From positions 3,420,001-3,484,000 of the forward strand of contig NZ_WBOF01000001.1 in NCBI RefSeq assembly GCF_009569385.1: 64,000 nt of DNA, read 5' to 3'. Below, one piece after another: positions 51,179 to 63,217 of the stretch (within the stretch, counting starts at the first letter, position 1; every line of letters starts with the position of its first letter). This DNA is from Streptomyces kaniharaensis (GTDB taxonomy: Bacteria > Actinomycetota > Actinomycetes > Streptomycetales > Streptomycetaceae). The notes under the pieces are model-generated. The model searched no databases. It was not told the origin of the DNA and saw nothing but the letters and a program-made list of their open reading frames with translations. The position numbers were made by a program, and so were the translations under genes.

Positions 51179-52996
51179 CTAGATCCAGCTGGTGAACCAC
51201 ATCCGCTGCCGCCAGTCGTCCATCGGGATCGTCTGCCCCGTGTACAGCGGGAAGAAGAACAGGAAGTTCCAGACGATCAGCAGGACCAGGAGGCCGGCCG
51301 TCGCGGAGCCGATGATCCGGCGGTCCCGGGACGCGCCGGGCGGGCCGATCAGCACGCCGACGAGCATGGTCACCGCGAGCACCAGGAACGGGACGAAGGC
51401 GACCGCGTAGAAGAGGAAGATCGTCCGCTGCTGGTAGGCGAACCAGGGCAGGTAGCCGGCCGCCAGGCCGCACAGCACCGCGCCGGCCCGCCAGTCCCGC
51501 CGCGCCGCCCAGCGCCACAGGCAGTACACCAGGGCGATGCAGGCCGCCCACCAGAGCAGCGGGGTGCCGAGGCCGAGCACCTCGCGGGCGCACTCGGCGG
51601 CGGTGCAGCCGTCCTGGCCCTGCTTCGGGGACTCGTAGTAGAAGGACACCGGCCGGCCCAGCACCAGCCAGCTCCACGGGTTCGACTGGTAGGTGTGCGG
51701 GTCGCTCAGGTGGGTGTGGAAGTCGTACATCGTGGCGTGGTAGTGCCACAGAGCGCGCAGGCCCTCGGGGATCCACGGGTAGTCGGTGCTGCGGCCTGCC
51801 GCCCAGTCGCGGCCCCAGCCGCCCTGGCCGGGCACGTTGCTGCTGGCGAACCAGCCCCACCAGGAGGCGATGTAGACGCCCAGCGAGACCACGACGATCG
51901 AGACGAAGGCGGGCAGGGCGTCGCGGGTCAGCGTCGCCAGGTACGGGCGCGGGGCCCCGGCCAGGCGGCGGGCGCCCGCGTCCCAGAGCACCGTCATCAG
52001 GCCGAAGGCCGCGGCGACGTACAGGCCGCTCCACTTGGTCGCGCAGGTCAGGCCGACGCAGACGCCGGCCGCGATCCGGTACGGGCGCCAGCCCAGGTGC
52101 ACCCGCTGCGCAAGTGCGGCGTCGGCGGCCCCGCCGAGCTTCGCGGCCAGCCGGGCCCGGGTGTGGTCGCGGTCCAGCAGGAGGAAGCCGAAGGCGGCGA
52201 GGATCCAGAACATCACCACGAGGTCCAGCAGGGCCGAGCGGCTGAGCACGAAGTGCAGGCCGTCCACCGAGAGCAGCAAGCCGGCCACGCAGCCCAGCAG
52301 GGTGGAGCGGAACAGGCGGCGGGCGATCCGGGCCACCATCAGCACCGACAGGGTGCCGAGCAGCGCCACCGCGAACCGCCAGCCGAAGGGGTTCATGCCG
52401 AACAGCCACTCGCCGAAGCCGATGATCCACTTGCCCACCGGCGGGTGGACGACGTAGCCGGCCATCGGGCGGTACGGGACGTCCCCGTCGTCCTTCATGA
52501 TCTGTTCGTTGGCGCCGTCCGGCCAGCTGATCTCGTAGCCGCCGTGCCAGAGCGCGTAGGCGTCCTTGGCGTAGTACGTCTCGTCGAAGATGATCGCGTG
52601 CGGCTGGCCGAGGTTCGTGAACCGCAGGATCCCGGCGAACAGCGCCACCGCGAGCGGGCCGAGCCAGCCCGCCCAGCGGCACAGCCACGACCAGAGGCCC
52701 TGCGGCAGGGACGCGCCCAAGCGCAGCAGCAGCGGGGACGGCGGGACCGCCGCGGGCGTCACCCCGGGGCCGTCCGGCATCGGCGGCACCAGCCGCTCGG
52801 TGAGGGGCGCGGCCGGGCGGGGCGCGTAGCCGAACAGGGCCAGTCGCCGCCGCCAGGTGTCCGGCCGGTCCGCCGCGGGCGGGCGCGGGGCCGGGACGAC
52901 GGGGGACGGCAGGCCCGTCGCGCCGACGCCACCCTCTGCGGTGTGGTCTATACCAATGGGCGTCTGCGTCCCCGTGTCGCCGTTCATCCGCCACAT
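51179..52996 (-). CDS. pmt: Protein O-mannosyltransferase
   Basis: The 605-residue GT39 enzyme moves mannose from polyprenyl-phosphate-mannose to Ser/Thr of secreted proteins. It has the early DE motif (AIIFDETYYAKDAYALWHGGYEI), HPPVGKW, a polytopic core and the family C-terminal helix region (PMDDWRQRMWFTSWI). In S. coelicolor pmt is needed for infection by phage phiC31, because its receptor is glycosylated. ATG 52996 is used; ATG 52987 is an alternative and neither has a good ribosome-binding site. It is divergent from rsmI. Confidence 0.95.
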   Translation of the reverse strand: MWRMNGDTGTQTPIGIDHTAEGGVGATGLPSPVVPAPRPPAADRPDTWRRRLALFGYAPRPAAPLTERLVPPMPDGPGVTPAAVPPSPLLLRLGASLPQGLWSWLCRWAGWLGPLAVALFAGILRFTNLGQPHAIIFDETYYAKDAYALWHGGYEISWPDGANEQIMKDDGDVPYRPMAGYVVHPPVGKWIIGFGEWLFGMNPFGWRFAVALLGTLSVLMVARIARRLFRSTLLGCVAGLLLSVDGLHFVLSRSALLDLVVMFWILAAFGFLLLDRDHTRARLAAKLGGAADAALAQRVHLGWRPYRIAAGVCVGLTCATKWSGLYVAAAFGLMTVLWDAGARRLAGAPRPYLATLTRDALPAFVSIVVVSLGVYIASWWGWFASSNVPGQGGWGRDWAAGRSTDYPWIPEGLRALWHYHATMYDFHTHLSDPHTYQSNPWSWLVLGRPVSFYYESPKQGQDGCTAAECAREVLGLGTPLLWWAACIALVYCLWRWAARRDWRAGAVLCGLAAGYLPWFAYQQRTIFLFYAVAFVPFLVLAVTMLVGVLIGPPGASRDRRIIGSATAGLLVLLIVWNFLFFFPLYTGQTIPMDDWRQRMWFTSWI

Positions 52997-53075
52997 CGTA
53001 GGGGCGCTGTCCGATCATCGGACCAGCCCCTCGGAAGCTGCCCGAATCGTCACCATAAACGCGGAGGCTGGAAGG

Positions 53076-53954
53076 ATGGGGTCCGTGACAGGAGTACTCG
53101 TTCTCGCAGGCACCCCCATCGGCGACGTCTCGGACGCCCCGCCCCGGCTGCTCACCGAACTCGCCACCGCGGACGTGATCGCGGCCGAGGACACCCGGCG
53201 ACTGCGCCGGCTCACCCAGGCGCTGGGGGTGACCCCGGCCGGGCGGGTCGTCTCCTACTTCGAGGGCAACGAGGTCGGCCGCACGCCCGAGCTGGTCGAG
53301 GCGCTGCTCGGCGGCGCCCGGGTGCTGCTGGTCACCGACGCCGGGATGCCCTCCGTCTCCGACCCCGGCTACCGGCTGGTCGCCGCGGCCGTCGCCGCCG
53401 ACGTCAAGGTCACCGCGGTGCCCGGGCCGTCCGCCGTGCTCACCGCGCTCGCCCTGTCCGGTCTGCCGGTGGACCGCTTCACCTTCGAGGGCTTCCTGCC
53501 GCGCAAGACCGGCGACCGGGCCCGGCAGCTCGCCTCGATCGCCGCCGAGCCTCGCACCATGGTCTTCTTCGAGGCGCCCCACCGCATCGCCGAGGCGCTC
53601 GCCGCGATGGCCGAGGCGTTCGGCGCCGACCGCCCGGCCGCCGTCTGCCGGGAGCTCACCAAGACCTACGAGGAGGTCAAGCGCGGCCCGATCGGCGAGC
53701 TGGCCGCCTGGGCCGCCGAGGGCGTCAGGGGCGAGATCACCGTGGTCGTCGCCGGCGCCCCGCCGGCCGCGCCGCAGGAGCTCACCCCGGCCGAACTCGC
53801 CCGGCTGGTGGCCCTCCGGGAGGAGGCCGGGGAGCGGCGCAAGGAGGCCATCGCGGCCGTCGCCGCGGAGCTGTCGCTGCCGAAGCGCGAGGTGTTCGAC
53901 GCGGTCGTCGCGGCGAAGAAGGAGGCCGGGAGCGAGGGGCTGAAAAAGGAGTGA
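53076..53954 (+). CDS. rsmI: 16S rRNA (cytidine-2'-O)-methyltransferase
   Basis: This 292-residue RsmI methylates C1402 of 16S rRNA (E. coli numbering) using SAM. Motifs are GTPIGDVSDAPPR, AEDTR, SDAGMPSVSDPGYRL-type sequence (here TDAGMPSVSDPGYRL), PGPSAVLTALALSG and FFEAPHRI. The helical C-terminal domain (ELTPAELARLVALREEAGERR) is present. ATG 53076 has GGAGG 8 bases upstream, though GTG 53085 is possible. It is divergent from pmt. Confidence 0.96.
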   Translation: MGSVTGVLVLAGTPIGDVSDAPPRLLTELATADVIAAEDTRRLRRLTQALGVTPAGRVVSYFEGNEVGRTPELVEALLGGARVLLVTDAGMPSVSDPGYRLVAAAVAADVKVTAVPGPSAVLTALALSGLPVDRFTFEGFLPRKTGDRARQLASIAAEPRTMVFFEAPHRIAEALAAMAEAFGADRPAAVCRELTKTYEEVKRGPIGELAAWAAEGVRGEITVVVAGAPPAAPQELTPAELARLVALREEAGERRKEAIAAVAAELSLPKREVFDAVVAAKKEAGSEGLKKE

Positions 53955-54190
53955 ATTCCGGGGGGTTGCGTGGCGGACGGGGAGTCGTACCTTGGAGTGA
54001 AGGCCCCGGTAAACGCCCGCTGAGCTGAAGCTTTGGCCGTGGTTTTCGCACAGGATCCCACCATTCGTATAGGGACCCCCAACCCGCATCCAAGTCTTCA
54101 CAAGCGGGGCGTCGGCCGGGGCGGTCCGGGCATTTCCTGGAGAGGAAAGACCCAGCCGGGCGAGGGCCCGGCGGGCGCTGGGAGACGGCT

Positions 54191-54271
54191 ATGAGCGAGC
54201 GCAGCGAGCGACCCGACAGACGGTGCGCGTTTCGCGAAGCGACCGCCGAGCGGAGCGAGGTGGGCGCATGA
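54191..54271 (+). CDS. Leader mini-ORF ending ERSEVGA
   Basis: Twenty-six codons beginning MSERSERPDRRC and ending AERSEVGA are followed by a TGA that overlaps the next ATG by ATGA. A GGGAGA site precedes its own ATG. The last 26 bases match the mini-ORF before mogA (32514-32555) except for one base. It probably couples translation to the 141-residue protein. Confidence 0.55.
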   Translation: MSERSERPDRRCAFREATAERSEVGA

Positions 54272-54693
54272 GCGAGATCGTCGGTAGCCCTTTCGGTGGC
54301 AACGCACTGAGCGACCCCGGCCTGACGGGCCAGCCGCACCCTCCCGTCGAGACCGTACGGGAGGCCTACTCCTTCGCGTGCCTGAAGTGCGCATACGGGT
54401 GGGAGCAGGCGTACGACATCGAGCACCACATCGCCAAGGACGGCCGCGTCGTGTTCGAGTACCACGCCAACGGTGTCCGGGTACCGTCCCCGCTGCTCAA
54501 GCCGACCTGCCCGGGGTGTGGCGGACACACCGTCCGGATCATGCGCGAGGGCCGGGTGGCCGTCGCCGACCAGCCCTGGCAGCACGCCCCCGGCTACCCG
54601 GCGCACGCCGAGCCGGCCGGGGCGCCCGCGGTGTCCGGGCCCGTCAAGCCGCGCGGACGCTGGGCCCGGTTCTGGTCGCGGCTGCTGGGCTGA
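54268..54693 (+). CDS. Small Zn-ribbon-like protein
   Basis: This 141-residue protein has CLKC and CPGC knuckles (about residues 38-41 and 82-85) around a beta-rich core (AYDIEHHIAKDGRVVFEYHANG) and a Pro-rich basic C-terminus. I do not recognise a named family; it could be a zinc-binding nucleic-acid or protein contact module. Its ATG overlaps the ERSEVGA mini-ORF stop. It precedes metG on the same strand. Confidence 0.75.
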   Translation: MSEIVGSPFGGNALSDPGLTGQPHPPVETVREAYSFACLKCAYGWEQAYDIEHHIAKDGRVVFEYHANGVRVPSPLLKPTCPGCGGHTVRIMREGRVAVADQPWQHAPGYPAHAEPAGAPAVSGPVKPRGRWARFWSRLLG

Positions 54694-54790
54694 CGCCGGG
54701 GGCGCACACGGGGCCGCCCTCCCGCCGCGGACGCGGTCGAGGGCGGTCCCGGCACGTGGAACGCGGTCGAGGCCCACGCCTGCGCGCGAC

Positions 54791-54796
54791 TAAGCT
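54791..54796 (+). promoter_or_regulatory. Putative -10 element for leaderless metG
   Basis: TAAGCT lies 8 bases before the metG ATG, with no ribosome-binding site between. A leaderless transcript is likely. Confidence 0.45.
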
Positions 54797-54804
54797 TGCC
54801 GACC

Positions 54805-56424
54805 ATGGCGGCCACTGCAGACCACAGCACCACCGGGGCGAGCGCCCCGGCGTACTACGTTTCCACCCCGATCTACTACGTCAACGATCGCCCGCACCTG
54901 GGCCACGCGTACACCACCGTGGCGGGCGACGTCCTCACCCGCTGGCACCGCCAGCGCGGCGAGAAGGTGTGGTACCTGACCGGCACCGACGAGCACGGTC
55001 AGAAGATCATGCGGACCGCCGAGGCCAACGGCGTCACCCCGCAGGAGTGGTGCGACAAGCTGGTCGAGGAGGCCTGGAAGCCGCTCTGGGAGCACCTGGA
55101 GATCGCCAACGACGACTTCATCCGCACCACCCAGCAGCGGCACACCGACCGGGTGCAGGAGTTCGTCCAGGACCTGTACGACAAGGGCGAGATCTACAAG
55201 GGCGGCTACTCCGGCCCGTACTGCGTCGGCTGCGAGGAGTACAAGCTCCCGGCCGAGCTGCTGGACGGCGCCACCGAGGGCGAGAAGCTCTGCGCGATCC
55301 ACAAGAAGCCGGTCGAGTGGCTGGAGGAGGAGAACTACTTCTTCCGCCTCTCCGCCTACGGCCCGAAGCTGCTGGAGTTCTACGCCGAGAACCCCGGCTT
55401 CATCGCCCCCGAGTCCGCCCGCAACGAGGTGCTGCGCTTCGTCGAGCAGGGCCTCCAGGACCTCTCGATCTCCCGCTCCACCTTCAACTGGGGCGTGCCG
55501 CTGCCCTGGGACGAGAAGCACGTCCTGTACGTGTGGGTCGACGCGCTGCAGAACTACATCACCGCCGCCGGCTACGGCAGCGACCCCGAGCGCTTCGCCG
55601 AGCTGTGGCCCGCCTCCGTCCACCTGGTCGGCAAGGACATCCTCCGCTTCCACGCCGTCATCTGGCCCGCCATGCTGATGGCCGCCGGGCTGCCGCTGCC
55701 CAAGCGGGTCGTCGCCAACGGCTGGCTGATGGTCGGCGGCGAGAAGATGTCCAAGTCCAACCTGACCGGCATCGCGCCCACCGACCTCACCTCGCACTTC
55801 GGCGTGGACGCCTACCGCTACTACTTCCTGCGGGCGATCCCGTTCGGTACGGACGGCTCGTTCTCCTGGGAGGACTTCACCGCCCGGTACACCTCCGAAC
55901 TCGCCAACGACTTCGGCAACCTGGCTTCCCGGGTCGCCGCCATGGTCGGCAAGTACTTCGACGGCGTGCTGCCGGCGGCCGCCGCGCCCGGTGACGCCGA
56001 GCAGGCCGTCGCGGCGGGACTCCGCGCGGCCGTCGCCACCGCCGACCGCAAGATCGGCGAGGAGCTCGACTTCGCCGGCGGCCTCGCGGCGATCTTCGAG
56101 TTCGTCAAGCAGGTCAACGGCTACATCACCGAGCAGGAGCCCTGGAAGGTCGCCAAGGACGACTCGGAGGAGGGCCGGGCCCGGCTCGCCACCATCCTCT
56201 ACACCGCGGCCGAGTCGCTGCGCGCCACCGCCGTGCTGCTCAACCCGGTGATGCCGGCCACCGCCGAGAAGCTGTGGGACTCGCTGGGCGCCGCCGAGGG
56301 CCTGGGCGCGCTGTCCGCGCAGACCATCGCCACGGTGGCCGACTGGGGCCGGCTGCCCGCCGGTGCCACCGTCACCAAGGGCGACATCCTGTTCCCGCGC
56401 CTCGAAGAGAAGCCCGCCTCCTGA
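54805..56424 (+). CDS. metG: Methionyl-tRNA synthetase
   Basis: This 539-residue class I synthetase charges tRNA-Met. It has the HIGH-type motif PHLGH (residues 30-34), the CVGC knuckle of the zinc domain, the KMSKS motif (EKMSKSN, starting at Lys314 with Met/Ser following) and the anticodon-binding helical domain. The C-terminal tRNA-binding EMAP-like domain of some MetRS is missing, as in many actinobacteria. Its stop codon overlaps the tatD start (TGATG). Confidence 0.98.
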   Translation: MAATADHSTTGASAPAYYVSTPIYYVNDRPHLGHAYTTVAGDVLTRWHRQRGEKVWYLTGTDEHGQKIMRTAEANGVTPQEWCDKLVEEAWKPLWEHLEIANDDFIRTTQQRHTDRVQEFVQDLYDKGEIYKGGYSGPYCVGCEEYKLPAELLDGATEGEKLCAIHKKPVEWLEEENYFFRLSAYGPKLLEFYAENPGFIAPESARNEVLRFVEQGLQDLSISRSTFNWGVPLPWDEKHVLYVWVDALQNYITAAGYGSDPERFAELWPASVHLVGKDILRFHAVIWPAMLMAAGLPLPKRVVANGWLMVGGEKMSKSNLTGIAPTDLTSHFGVDAYRYYFLRAIPFGTDGSFSWEDFTARYTSELANDFGNLASRVAAMVGKYFDGVLPAAAAPGDAEQAVAAGLRAAVATADRKIGEELDFAGGLAAIFEFVKQVNGYITEQEPWKVAKDDSEEGRARLATILYTAAESLRATAVLLNPVMPATAEKLWDSLGAAEGLGALSAQTIATVADWGRLPAGATVTKGDILFPRLEEKPAS

Positions 56425-57299
56425 TGGCACCCAAGGACGACCGCGCCACGCCGCCGCCGCTGCCGGTACCCCTGGCAGTGGCGGTGGCAGACTCGCACAC
56501 CCATCTCGACATGCAGTCCGGCACGCCGGAGGAGGGCCTGGCGCGCGCCGCCTCCGTCGGGGTCACCACGGTCGTCCAGGTCGGCTGCGACGTGCCCGGC
56601 TCGCGCTGGGCCGCCGAACTGGCGGCCCGGTACGAGCAGGTGCACGCGGCCGTCGCCCTGCATCCGAACGAGGCGCCGCGGATCTACCTGGGCGACCCGG
56701 ACGGCTGGTCCGGGCAGCAGCGTCCGGCCGGTGGACAGGCCGCGCTGGACGAGGCCCTCGCCGAGATAGACGCGCTCGCCGCGCTGCCGCAGGTCCGCGC
56801 CGTCGGCGAGACCGGCCTCGACTACTTCCGCACCGGGCCCGAGGGCGTGGAGATCCAGAAGGAGTCGTTCCGCCGGCACATCGAGATCGCCAAGCGCCAC
56901 GGCAAGGCCCTGGTGATCCACGACCGCGACGCCCACGAGGACGTCATCGCCGTCCTGCTGGAGGAGGGCGCCCCCGAGCGGACCGTCTTCCACTGCTACT
57001 CCGGCGACGCCGAGATGGCCAAGGTGTGCGCCGAGCACGGCTGGTACCTCTCCTTCGCCGGCCCGGTCACCTTCAAGGCCAACCAGCCGCTGCGCGACGC
57101 CCTCACCGCCACCCCGCTCGACCGGATCCTGGTCGAGACGGACGCCCCCTTCCTCACCCCGCATCCGTACCGGGGGCGGCCCAACGCGCCGTACCTCATC
57201 CCGGTCACGGTGCGGTCGATGGCGGCGACCCTCGGGCTGCACGAGGACGAGCTGGCGACGGCGATCGCGGAGAACACCGCGCGGGCCTTCGGCTACTGA
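56424..57299 (+). CDS. tatD: TatD-family metal-dependent hydrolase
   Basis: This 291-residue TIM-barrel hydrolase of the TatD family has the metal site DSHTHLD, then [37 protein letters not shown] and [14 protein letters not shown]. TatD is a DNase in bacteria. ATG 56424 overlaps the metG TGA by TGATG, so the two are coupled, as often seen in actinobacteria where metG, tatD and rsmA follow one another. Confidence 0.96.
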   Translation: MAPKDDRATPPPLPVPLAVAVADSHTHLDMQSGTPEEGLARAASVGVTTVVQVGCDVPGSRWAAELAARYEQVHAAVALHPNEAPRIYLGDPDGWSGQQRPAGGQAALDEALAEIDALAALPQVRAVGETGLDYFRTGPEGVEIQKESFRRHIEIAKRHGKALVIHDRDAHEDVIAVLLEEGAPERTVFHCYSGDAEMAKVCAEHGWYLSFAGPVTFKANQPLRDALTATPLDRILVETDAPFLTPHPYRGRPNAPYLIPVTVRSMAATLGLHEDELATAIAENTARAFGY

Positions 57300-57346
57300 G
57301 CGCCGCCGTCCGGGTCAGCGCGTCCGGACGGCACCTCCCGCGCCCG

Positions 57347-57352
57347 TATCCT
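57347..57352 (+). promoter_or_regulatory. Putative -10 element for leaderless rsmA
   Basis: TATCCT lies 6 bases before the rsmA GTG start, with no ribosome-binding site between. This would give rsmA-ispE its own leaderless transcript. Confidence 0.45.
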
Positions 57353-57358
57353 TGGCGC

Positions 57359-58249
57359 GTGAGCACCACCGACCCCACCCCTGACAGCCACCTGCTGGGC
57401 GCCGCCGACATCCGGGAGCTGGCGGCCGCGTTCGGCGTGAAGCCGACCAAGCAGCGCGGGCAGAACTTCGTCATCGACGGCAACACCGTGCGGCGGATCG
57501 TCCGGGCCGCCGGGGTGACGGAGCAGGACGCGGTGGTCGAGGTCGGGCCCGGGCTCGGGTCGCTGACGCTGGCGCTGCTGGAGGTGGCCCGGCACGTCAC
57601 CGCGGTCGAGATCGACCCGGTGCTGGCACAGCACCTGCCCGACACCGTCGCCGCCCGGATGCCCGCCCGCGCGAACTCGTTCGACCTGGTGTTCAGCGAC
57701 GCCATGGAGGTCACCGAGCTGCCCGGGCCGGCGCCCACCGCGCTCGTCGCCAACCTCCCGTACAACGTGGCCGTGCCCGTCCTGCTGCACATGCTGGCCA
57801 CCTTCCCCAGCATCGAGCGCACCCTGGTGATGGTGCAGAGCGAGGTCGCCGACCGGCTCGCCGCCAAGCCCGGCAACAAGGTGTACGGCGTCCCGTCGGT
57901 CAAGGCCAACTGGTACGCCGACGTGAAGCGGGCCGGCGCCATCGGGCGGAACGTCTTCTGGCCCGCCCCCAACGTCGACTCCGGGCTGGTCTCGCTGATC
58001 CGCCGCGAGCCGCCGAAGACGAGCGCCAGCCGCGAGGAGGTGTTCGCGGTCGTCGACGCCGCGTTCGCCCAGCGGCGCAAGACCCTGCGGGCCGCCCTGG
58101 CCGGCTGGGCCGGCTCCGCCGCCGGGGCCGAGCAGGCGCTCGCGGCGGCCGGGATCGACCACAAGCTGCGCGGCGAGATGCTGACGGTGGAACAGTTCGC
58201 CGCGATCGCCGAGCACAAGCCTCAGCAGAGCGAGAAGGATTCCGCGTGA
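57359..58249 (+). CDS. rsmA: 16S rRNA dimethyladenosine transferase
   Basis: The 296-residue KsgA/RsmA dimethylates A1518 and A1519 of 16S rRNA. Motifs are [35 protein letters not shown] for SAM, the catalytic [11 protein letters not shown] (motif IV) and a C-terminal helical domain ([14 protein letters not shown]). It overlaps ispE by four bases (GTGA). Confidence 0.97.
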   Translation: MSTTDPTPDSHLLGAADIRELAAAFGVKPTKQRGQNFVIDGNTVRRIVRAAGVTEQDAVVEVGPGLGSLTLALLEVARHVTAVEIDPVLAQHLPDTVAARMPARANSFDLVFSDAMEVTELPGPAPTALVANLPYNVAVPVLLHMLATFPSIERTLVMVQSEVADRLAAKPGNKVYGVPSVKANWYADVKRAGAIGRNVFWPAPNVDSGLVSLIRREPPKTSASREEVFAVVDAAFAQRRKTLRAALAGWAGSAAGAEQALAAAGIDHKLRGEMLTVEQFAAIAEHKPQQSEKDSA

Positions 58250-59163
58250 TCACCGTACGGGTGCCGGCCAAGGTCAACGTCCAGCTGGGGGTCGGCGGGC
58301 TGCGGGCCGACGGTTTCCACGACCTGGCCAACGTCTTCTTCGCGGTCGCGCTCGGGGACGAGGTGACGGCGACGGAGTCGTCCGAGGGCGTCACGCTGTC
58401 CTGCTCCGGGCCGGACGCCGACGCCGTTCCGCTCGACGACAGCAACCTCGCCGCGCGTGCCGCCCGGCTGCTCGCCGCCCACCACGGCATCGCCGACCCG
58501 GGCGTGCACCTGCACATCGCCAAGGCCATCCCGGTCGCCGGCGGCATGGCGGGCGGCAGCGCGGACGGCGCGGCGGCGCTGGTCGCCTGCGACGCCCTGT
58601 GGAAGCTCGAGACCCCCTTCGAGACGCTGCTGGAGCTGGCCGCCGAACTCGGGTCGGACGTGCCGTTCGCACTGCTCGGCGGCGTCGCGCTGGGCCGCGG
58701 CCGGGGCGAGATCCTGGAGCCGCTCCCGGTCGAGGGCACCTTCCACTGGGTCTTCGCCGTCGCCGACGGCGGCCTCTCCACCCCCGCCGTCTTCCGCGAG
58801 TGCGACCGCCTCCGCGACGAGGCCGGCACCGGCTCCGCCGCCACCGACGTCCCCACCCCCGACGCCGACCCCGCGCTGCTCGCCGCCCTGGCCGACGGTG
58901 ACGCCGTCGGCCTCGCCGCCGCGCTCGCCAACGACCTCCAGCCCGCCGCCCTCTCGCTGCGGCCCGCGCTCGCGGACACCCTGCGGGCCGGTACGGACGC
59001 GGGCGCCCTCGGTGCGCTCGTCTCCGGCTCCGGGCCGACCTGCGCGTTCCTCGCCAAGGACGCCGACGGCGCCGCTGCCGTCGCGGCGGCCCTGCGCGCC
59101 TCCGGCACCTGCCGGACGGCGCACGCCACGTACGGGCCGGTGCCGGGGGCAGCGGTGGCGTAA
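58246..59163 (+). CDS. ispE: 4-diphosphocytidyl-2-C-methyl-D-erythritol kinase
   Basis: This 305-residue GHMP kinase phosphorylates the MEP-pathway intermediate for isoprenoid synthesis (polyprenyl carriers, menaquinone). It shows [24 protein letters not shown], the GHMP ATP motif [17 protein letters not shown] and the C-terminal [12 protein letters not shown]. The GTG start overlaps the rsmA stop by GTGA, showing tight coupling. The N-terminal Asn replaces the usual Leu in KVNLxL, which is minor. Confidence 0.96.
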   Translation: MITVRVPAKVNVQLGVGGLRADGFHDLANVFFAVALGDEVTATESSEGVTLSCSGPDADAVPLDDSNLAARAARLLAAHHGIADPGVHLHIAKAIPVAGGMAGGSADGAAALVACDALWKLETPFETLLELAAELGSDVPFALLGGVALGRGRGEILEPLPVEGTFHWVFAVADGGLSTPAVFRECDRLRDEAGTGSAATDVPTPDADPALLAALADGDAVGLAAALANDLQPAALSLRPALADTLRAGTDAGALGALVSGSGPTCAFLAKDADGAAAVAAALRASGTCRTAHATYGPVPGAAVA

Positions 59164-59285
59164 ACGGGTGTGAGGGTGCCCGTTCCGGCCCATTAGGCTG
59201 GGGAGATCGGGGAGTCCCCGAGAGGGGCGCCCGGTCGCGAACGGCGGGCCGCCCCGCGACCGCCGAACCCAGGAGCGCAGCACAC

Positions 59286-61094
<1,809 letters not shown>

Positions 61095-61097
61095 TCG

Positions 61098-62918
61098 TTA
61101 TTTGGTGAGCAGGACTTCGAGTTCGTCCGCCGCACGGCCCAGCGCACTGCGCGTCGGGTCGTGCGGCTTCGTCGGGCGGGGTGTGGCTCCGGTCGGTGGG
61201 CGGTGGTTCCGGGCGGCCGTGGTCAGGTCGTCCAGGGCCCGGCGGACCCGGTCCACCTCGGCCGGGTCGGGCACCCGGCCGCCGTACCGGATCTGCGCCG
61301 CGTACGCCGCCACCGCTCCGCCCAGTCGCTCCAGCGCCGCCGTCGCCGGCAGCCACTGCTCGGCCAGCCGGCCGGTGGGCGGCGGCTCGGCGAGGCCTTG
61401 CTGCACCTCGTGGCGGGCGTCGGCGAGGGACCGGTAGGCCGTCCGGCGCAGCCAGACCTGGGACTGGTCCCCGTGCCCGGTTGTCGCGTCCAGGTAGCTC
61501 TTCAGCGTGGTCGTCGCCTCTATCAGGCGGGGCTCGATCCGGTGGCGGGGGCGTTCCGGCCAGAGCAGGTAGCCGAAGAGCAGCACGATCGCGCTCGCCA
61601 GGGCCGTGTCCAGCACCCGGGGCCAGAACTCGGCTGCGCTGCTCTGACCGCCGAGTTGGATCAGGACCAGGGCCATCGGCGTTATCACGACCGTGTTCAG
61701 CCCGTAGTGCGCCGCCGTCGCGTAGGGGAGGAGGGCGACGCAGAGGGCGGCGACGGCGGTGAGGATCCACTCGTTCGTGGTGACGCCCACGACGATCGCG
61801 GTGAGTGCCACCCCCAGCACGGTGCCCACCGAGCGGCTCACCGCGCGCAGGAACACCGAACCGAGATCCGGCTTGAGGACGAACGCGATCGTCATCGGGA
61901 GCCAGTAGCTCTTGCTGAGCTGGTAGTTGGCGCTGACGGCCTGGCCGATGGCGATGCACAGCGCCACGCGCAGGCCGTACCTCACCGAACCGCGGGACAG
62001 CAGCCGTGCGCGCAGGTGCCACGGATCGGGCGGAGGCGCGGGAGCGGTGCCGAGCGCGGTGTCGCGGCCGGCCACGGTGTCGGCGGCGGCGCGCAGCGCC
62101 ACGTCCAGCGCCTGCCGGGCCGGGGTGTCCGGCCGCCAGTCCGGGACGGTGACCTCTGTGCTGTCGTCCTCCACGGCGCGTGCGAGGCGGGCTGGGACGT
62201 CCGCGACTTCGGGCGGGACCGGGCGCAGGGCCCACAGCAGCCCGGTCGCCGCCTCGGTGGCGGCGAGGACGGCTGCGTACCGTGGATCGGTCTCCTGCTT
62301 CGTCATCAGGTCCTGCACCTGATTCAGGCGGGCCGTCAGCACCTGGCGCGAGGCCGCGCCCTGCGGCGTGCCGAGATCGGCCAGCATGCGGGCGAGCGCT
62401 TCGTAAGCGGCGGCGAGCGCGCGGGTGCGCGGGTCGGAGGTCGGGCGCAGGCCGAGGACGAAGACGAACGCCGCGCCCGCGAGCATCATCGGCGCCGCCG
62501 CCCACCAGAGCTGGGGAAGCGGCATCCCACTGCCCAGCGCCGCCGACACCAGCAGCAACATCCCGGCCGCGGACCCGCGCGGACCGGTGGCGCTGAGGAC
62601 GCCGGAGGCGAAGGCCGTGGCGGTCAGCGCGGTGCCGAGGGTGGTGGCGTCGGCGTGCGCGTGCTGGAGGGCCGTGCCGATCAGCATCCCGAGCGCGGAG
62701 GCGAGGACCGCCGTCCCGATCCGCGCCGTGCGCAGCCCGATCGACTCGTCACGGTCGTTCATCGTCGCGTGCATCGCCCCGAGCCCGGCGAACACCCCGA
62801 GGTCGAGGCGGTGCGCGAGCAGGCCGGCGGTGAGGGGCGTTGCCATCCCGAGGGCGGCGCGGGCCATCAACACTCGCGGGAACGGAGCCGGGAGGGGCGC
62901 ACGGCCCTGGCCCACCAC
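61098..62918 (-). CDS. FUSC-family aromatic acid exporter-like protein
   Basis: This 606-residue protein has two sets of about five to six membrane helices, each followed by a long cytoplasmic segment, the FUSC/YccS layout. The second set contains RYGLRVALCIAIGQAVSANYQLSKSYWLPMTIAFVLKPD-type FUSC sequence. The family exports aromatic acids or confers fusaric acid tolerance. GTG 62918 is the start; an alternative may lie downstream, near residue 18. It converges on the ABC-F gene with a 3-base gap. Confidence 0.88.
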   Translation of the reverse strand: MVGQGRAPLPAPFPRVLMARAALGMATPLTAGLLAHRLDLGVFAGLGAMHATMNDRDESIGLRTARIGTAVLASALGMLIGTALQHAHADATTLGTALTATAFASGVLSATGPRGSAAGMLLLVSAALGSGMPLPQLWWAAAPMMLAGAAFVFVLGLRPTSDPRTRALAAAYEALARMLADLGTPQGAASRQVLTARLNQVQDLMTKQETDPRYAAVLAATEAATGLLWALRPVPPEVADVPARLARAVEDDSTEVTVPDWRPDTPARQALDVALRAAADTVAGRDTALGTAPAPPPDPWHLRARLLSRGSVRYGLRVALCIAIGQAVSANYQLSKSYWLPMTIAFVLKPDLGSVFLRAVSRSVGTVLGVALTAIVVGVTTNEWILTAVAALCVALLPYATAAHYGLNTVVITPMALVLIQLGGQSSAAEFWPRVLDTALASAIVLLFGYLLWPERPRHRIEPRLIEATTTLKSYLDATTGHGDQSQVWLRRTAYRSLADARHEVQQGLAEPPPTGRLAEQWLPATAALERLGGAVAAYAAQIRYGGRVPDPAEVDRVRRALDDLTTAARNHRPPTGATPRPTKPHDPTRSALGRAADELEVLLTK

Positions 62919-63217
62919 GGGCTGGCGGGGCTCTCCGATGGCATACGGTCACGTCCGTTCTGCTGCCAGGGGTCGCTGCTGTGCGACGTTGCGCGGCAGA
63001 TGGGGCGTAGTGGTCAGCTTACCGGGTGGTGGGCGTGTCAAGTTCGTACCGATCGCGTCCAGGCGCGCCAAGGCTGACGGAGGCGATCGCTAGCATTGCC
63101 ACGTCGGCAGCCTGCCAGCGGGGTGGTTGTTCCGTTGCCGACCGCGACTGTACGGACGAGAAGTTGACGGTGTGTTGTGGGCTGCCGCCTGCAGCGGGGG
63201 GAAAGAGGTGGTGTGCT
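62919..63217. other. Divergent intergenic region upstream of the ESX-type pair
   Basis: No gene is supported here. The region separates the FUSC start from the ESX-type gene and must hold promoters for both. Cys-containing open frames run through it, but they lack a start with a ribosome-binding site. Confidence 0.55.

Noticed and set aside
62919..63217. Upstream extension of the ESX-type protein to 63026
   Set aside because: The extra 64 residues are Cys-rich and irregular; GTG 63218 has a ribosome-binding site and begins the family-like charged head.
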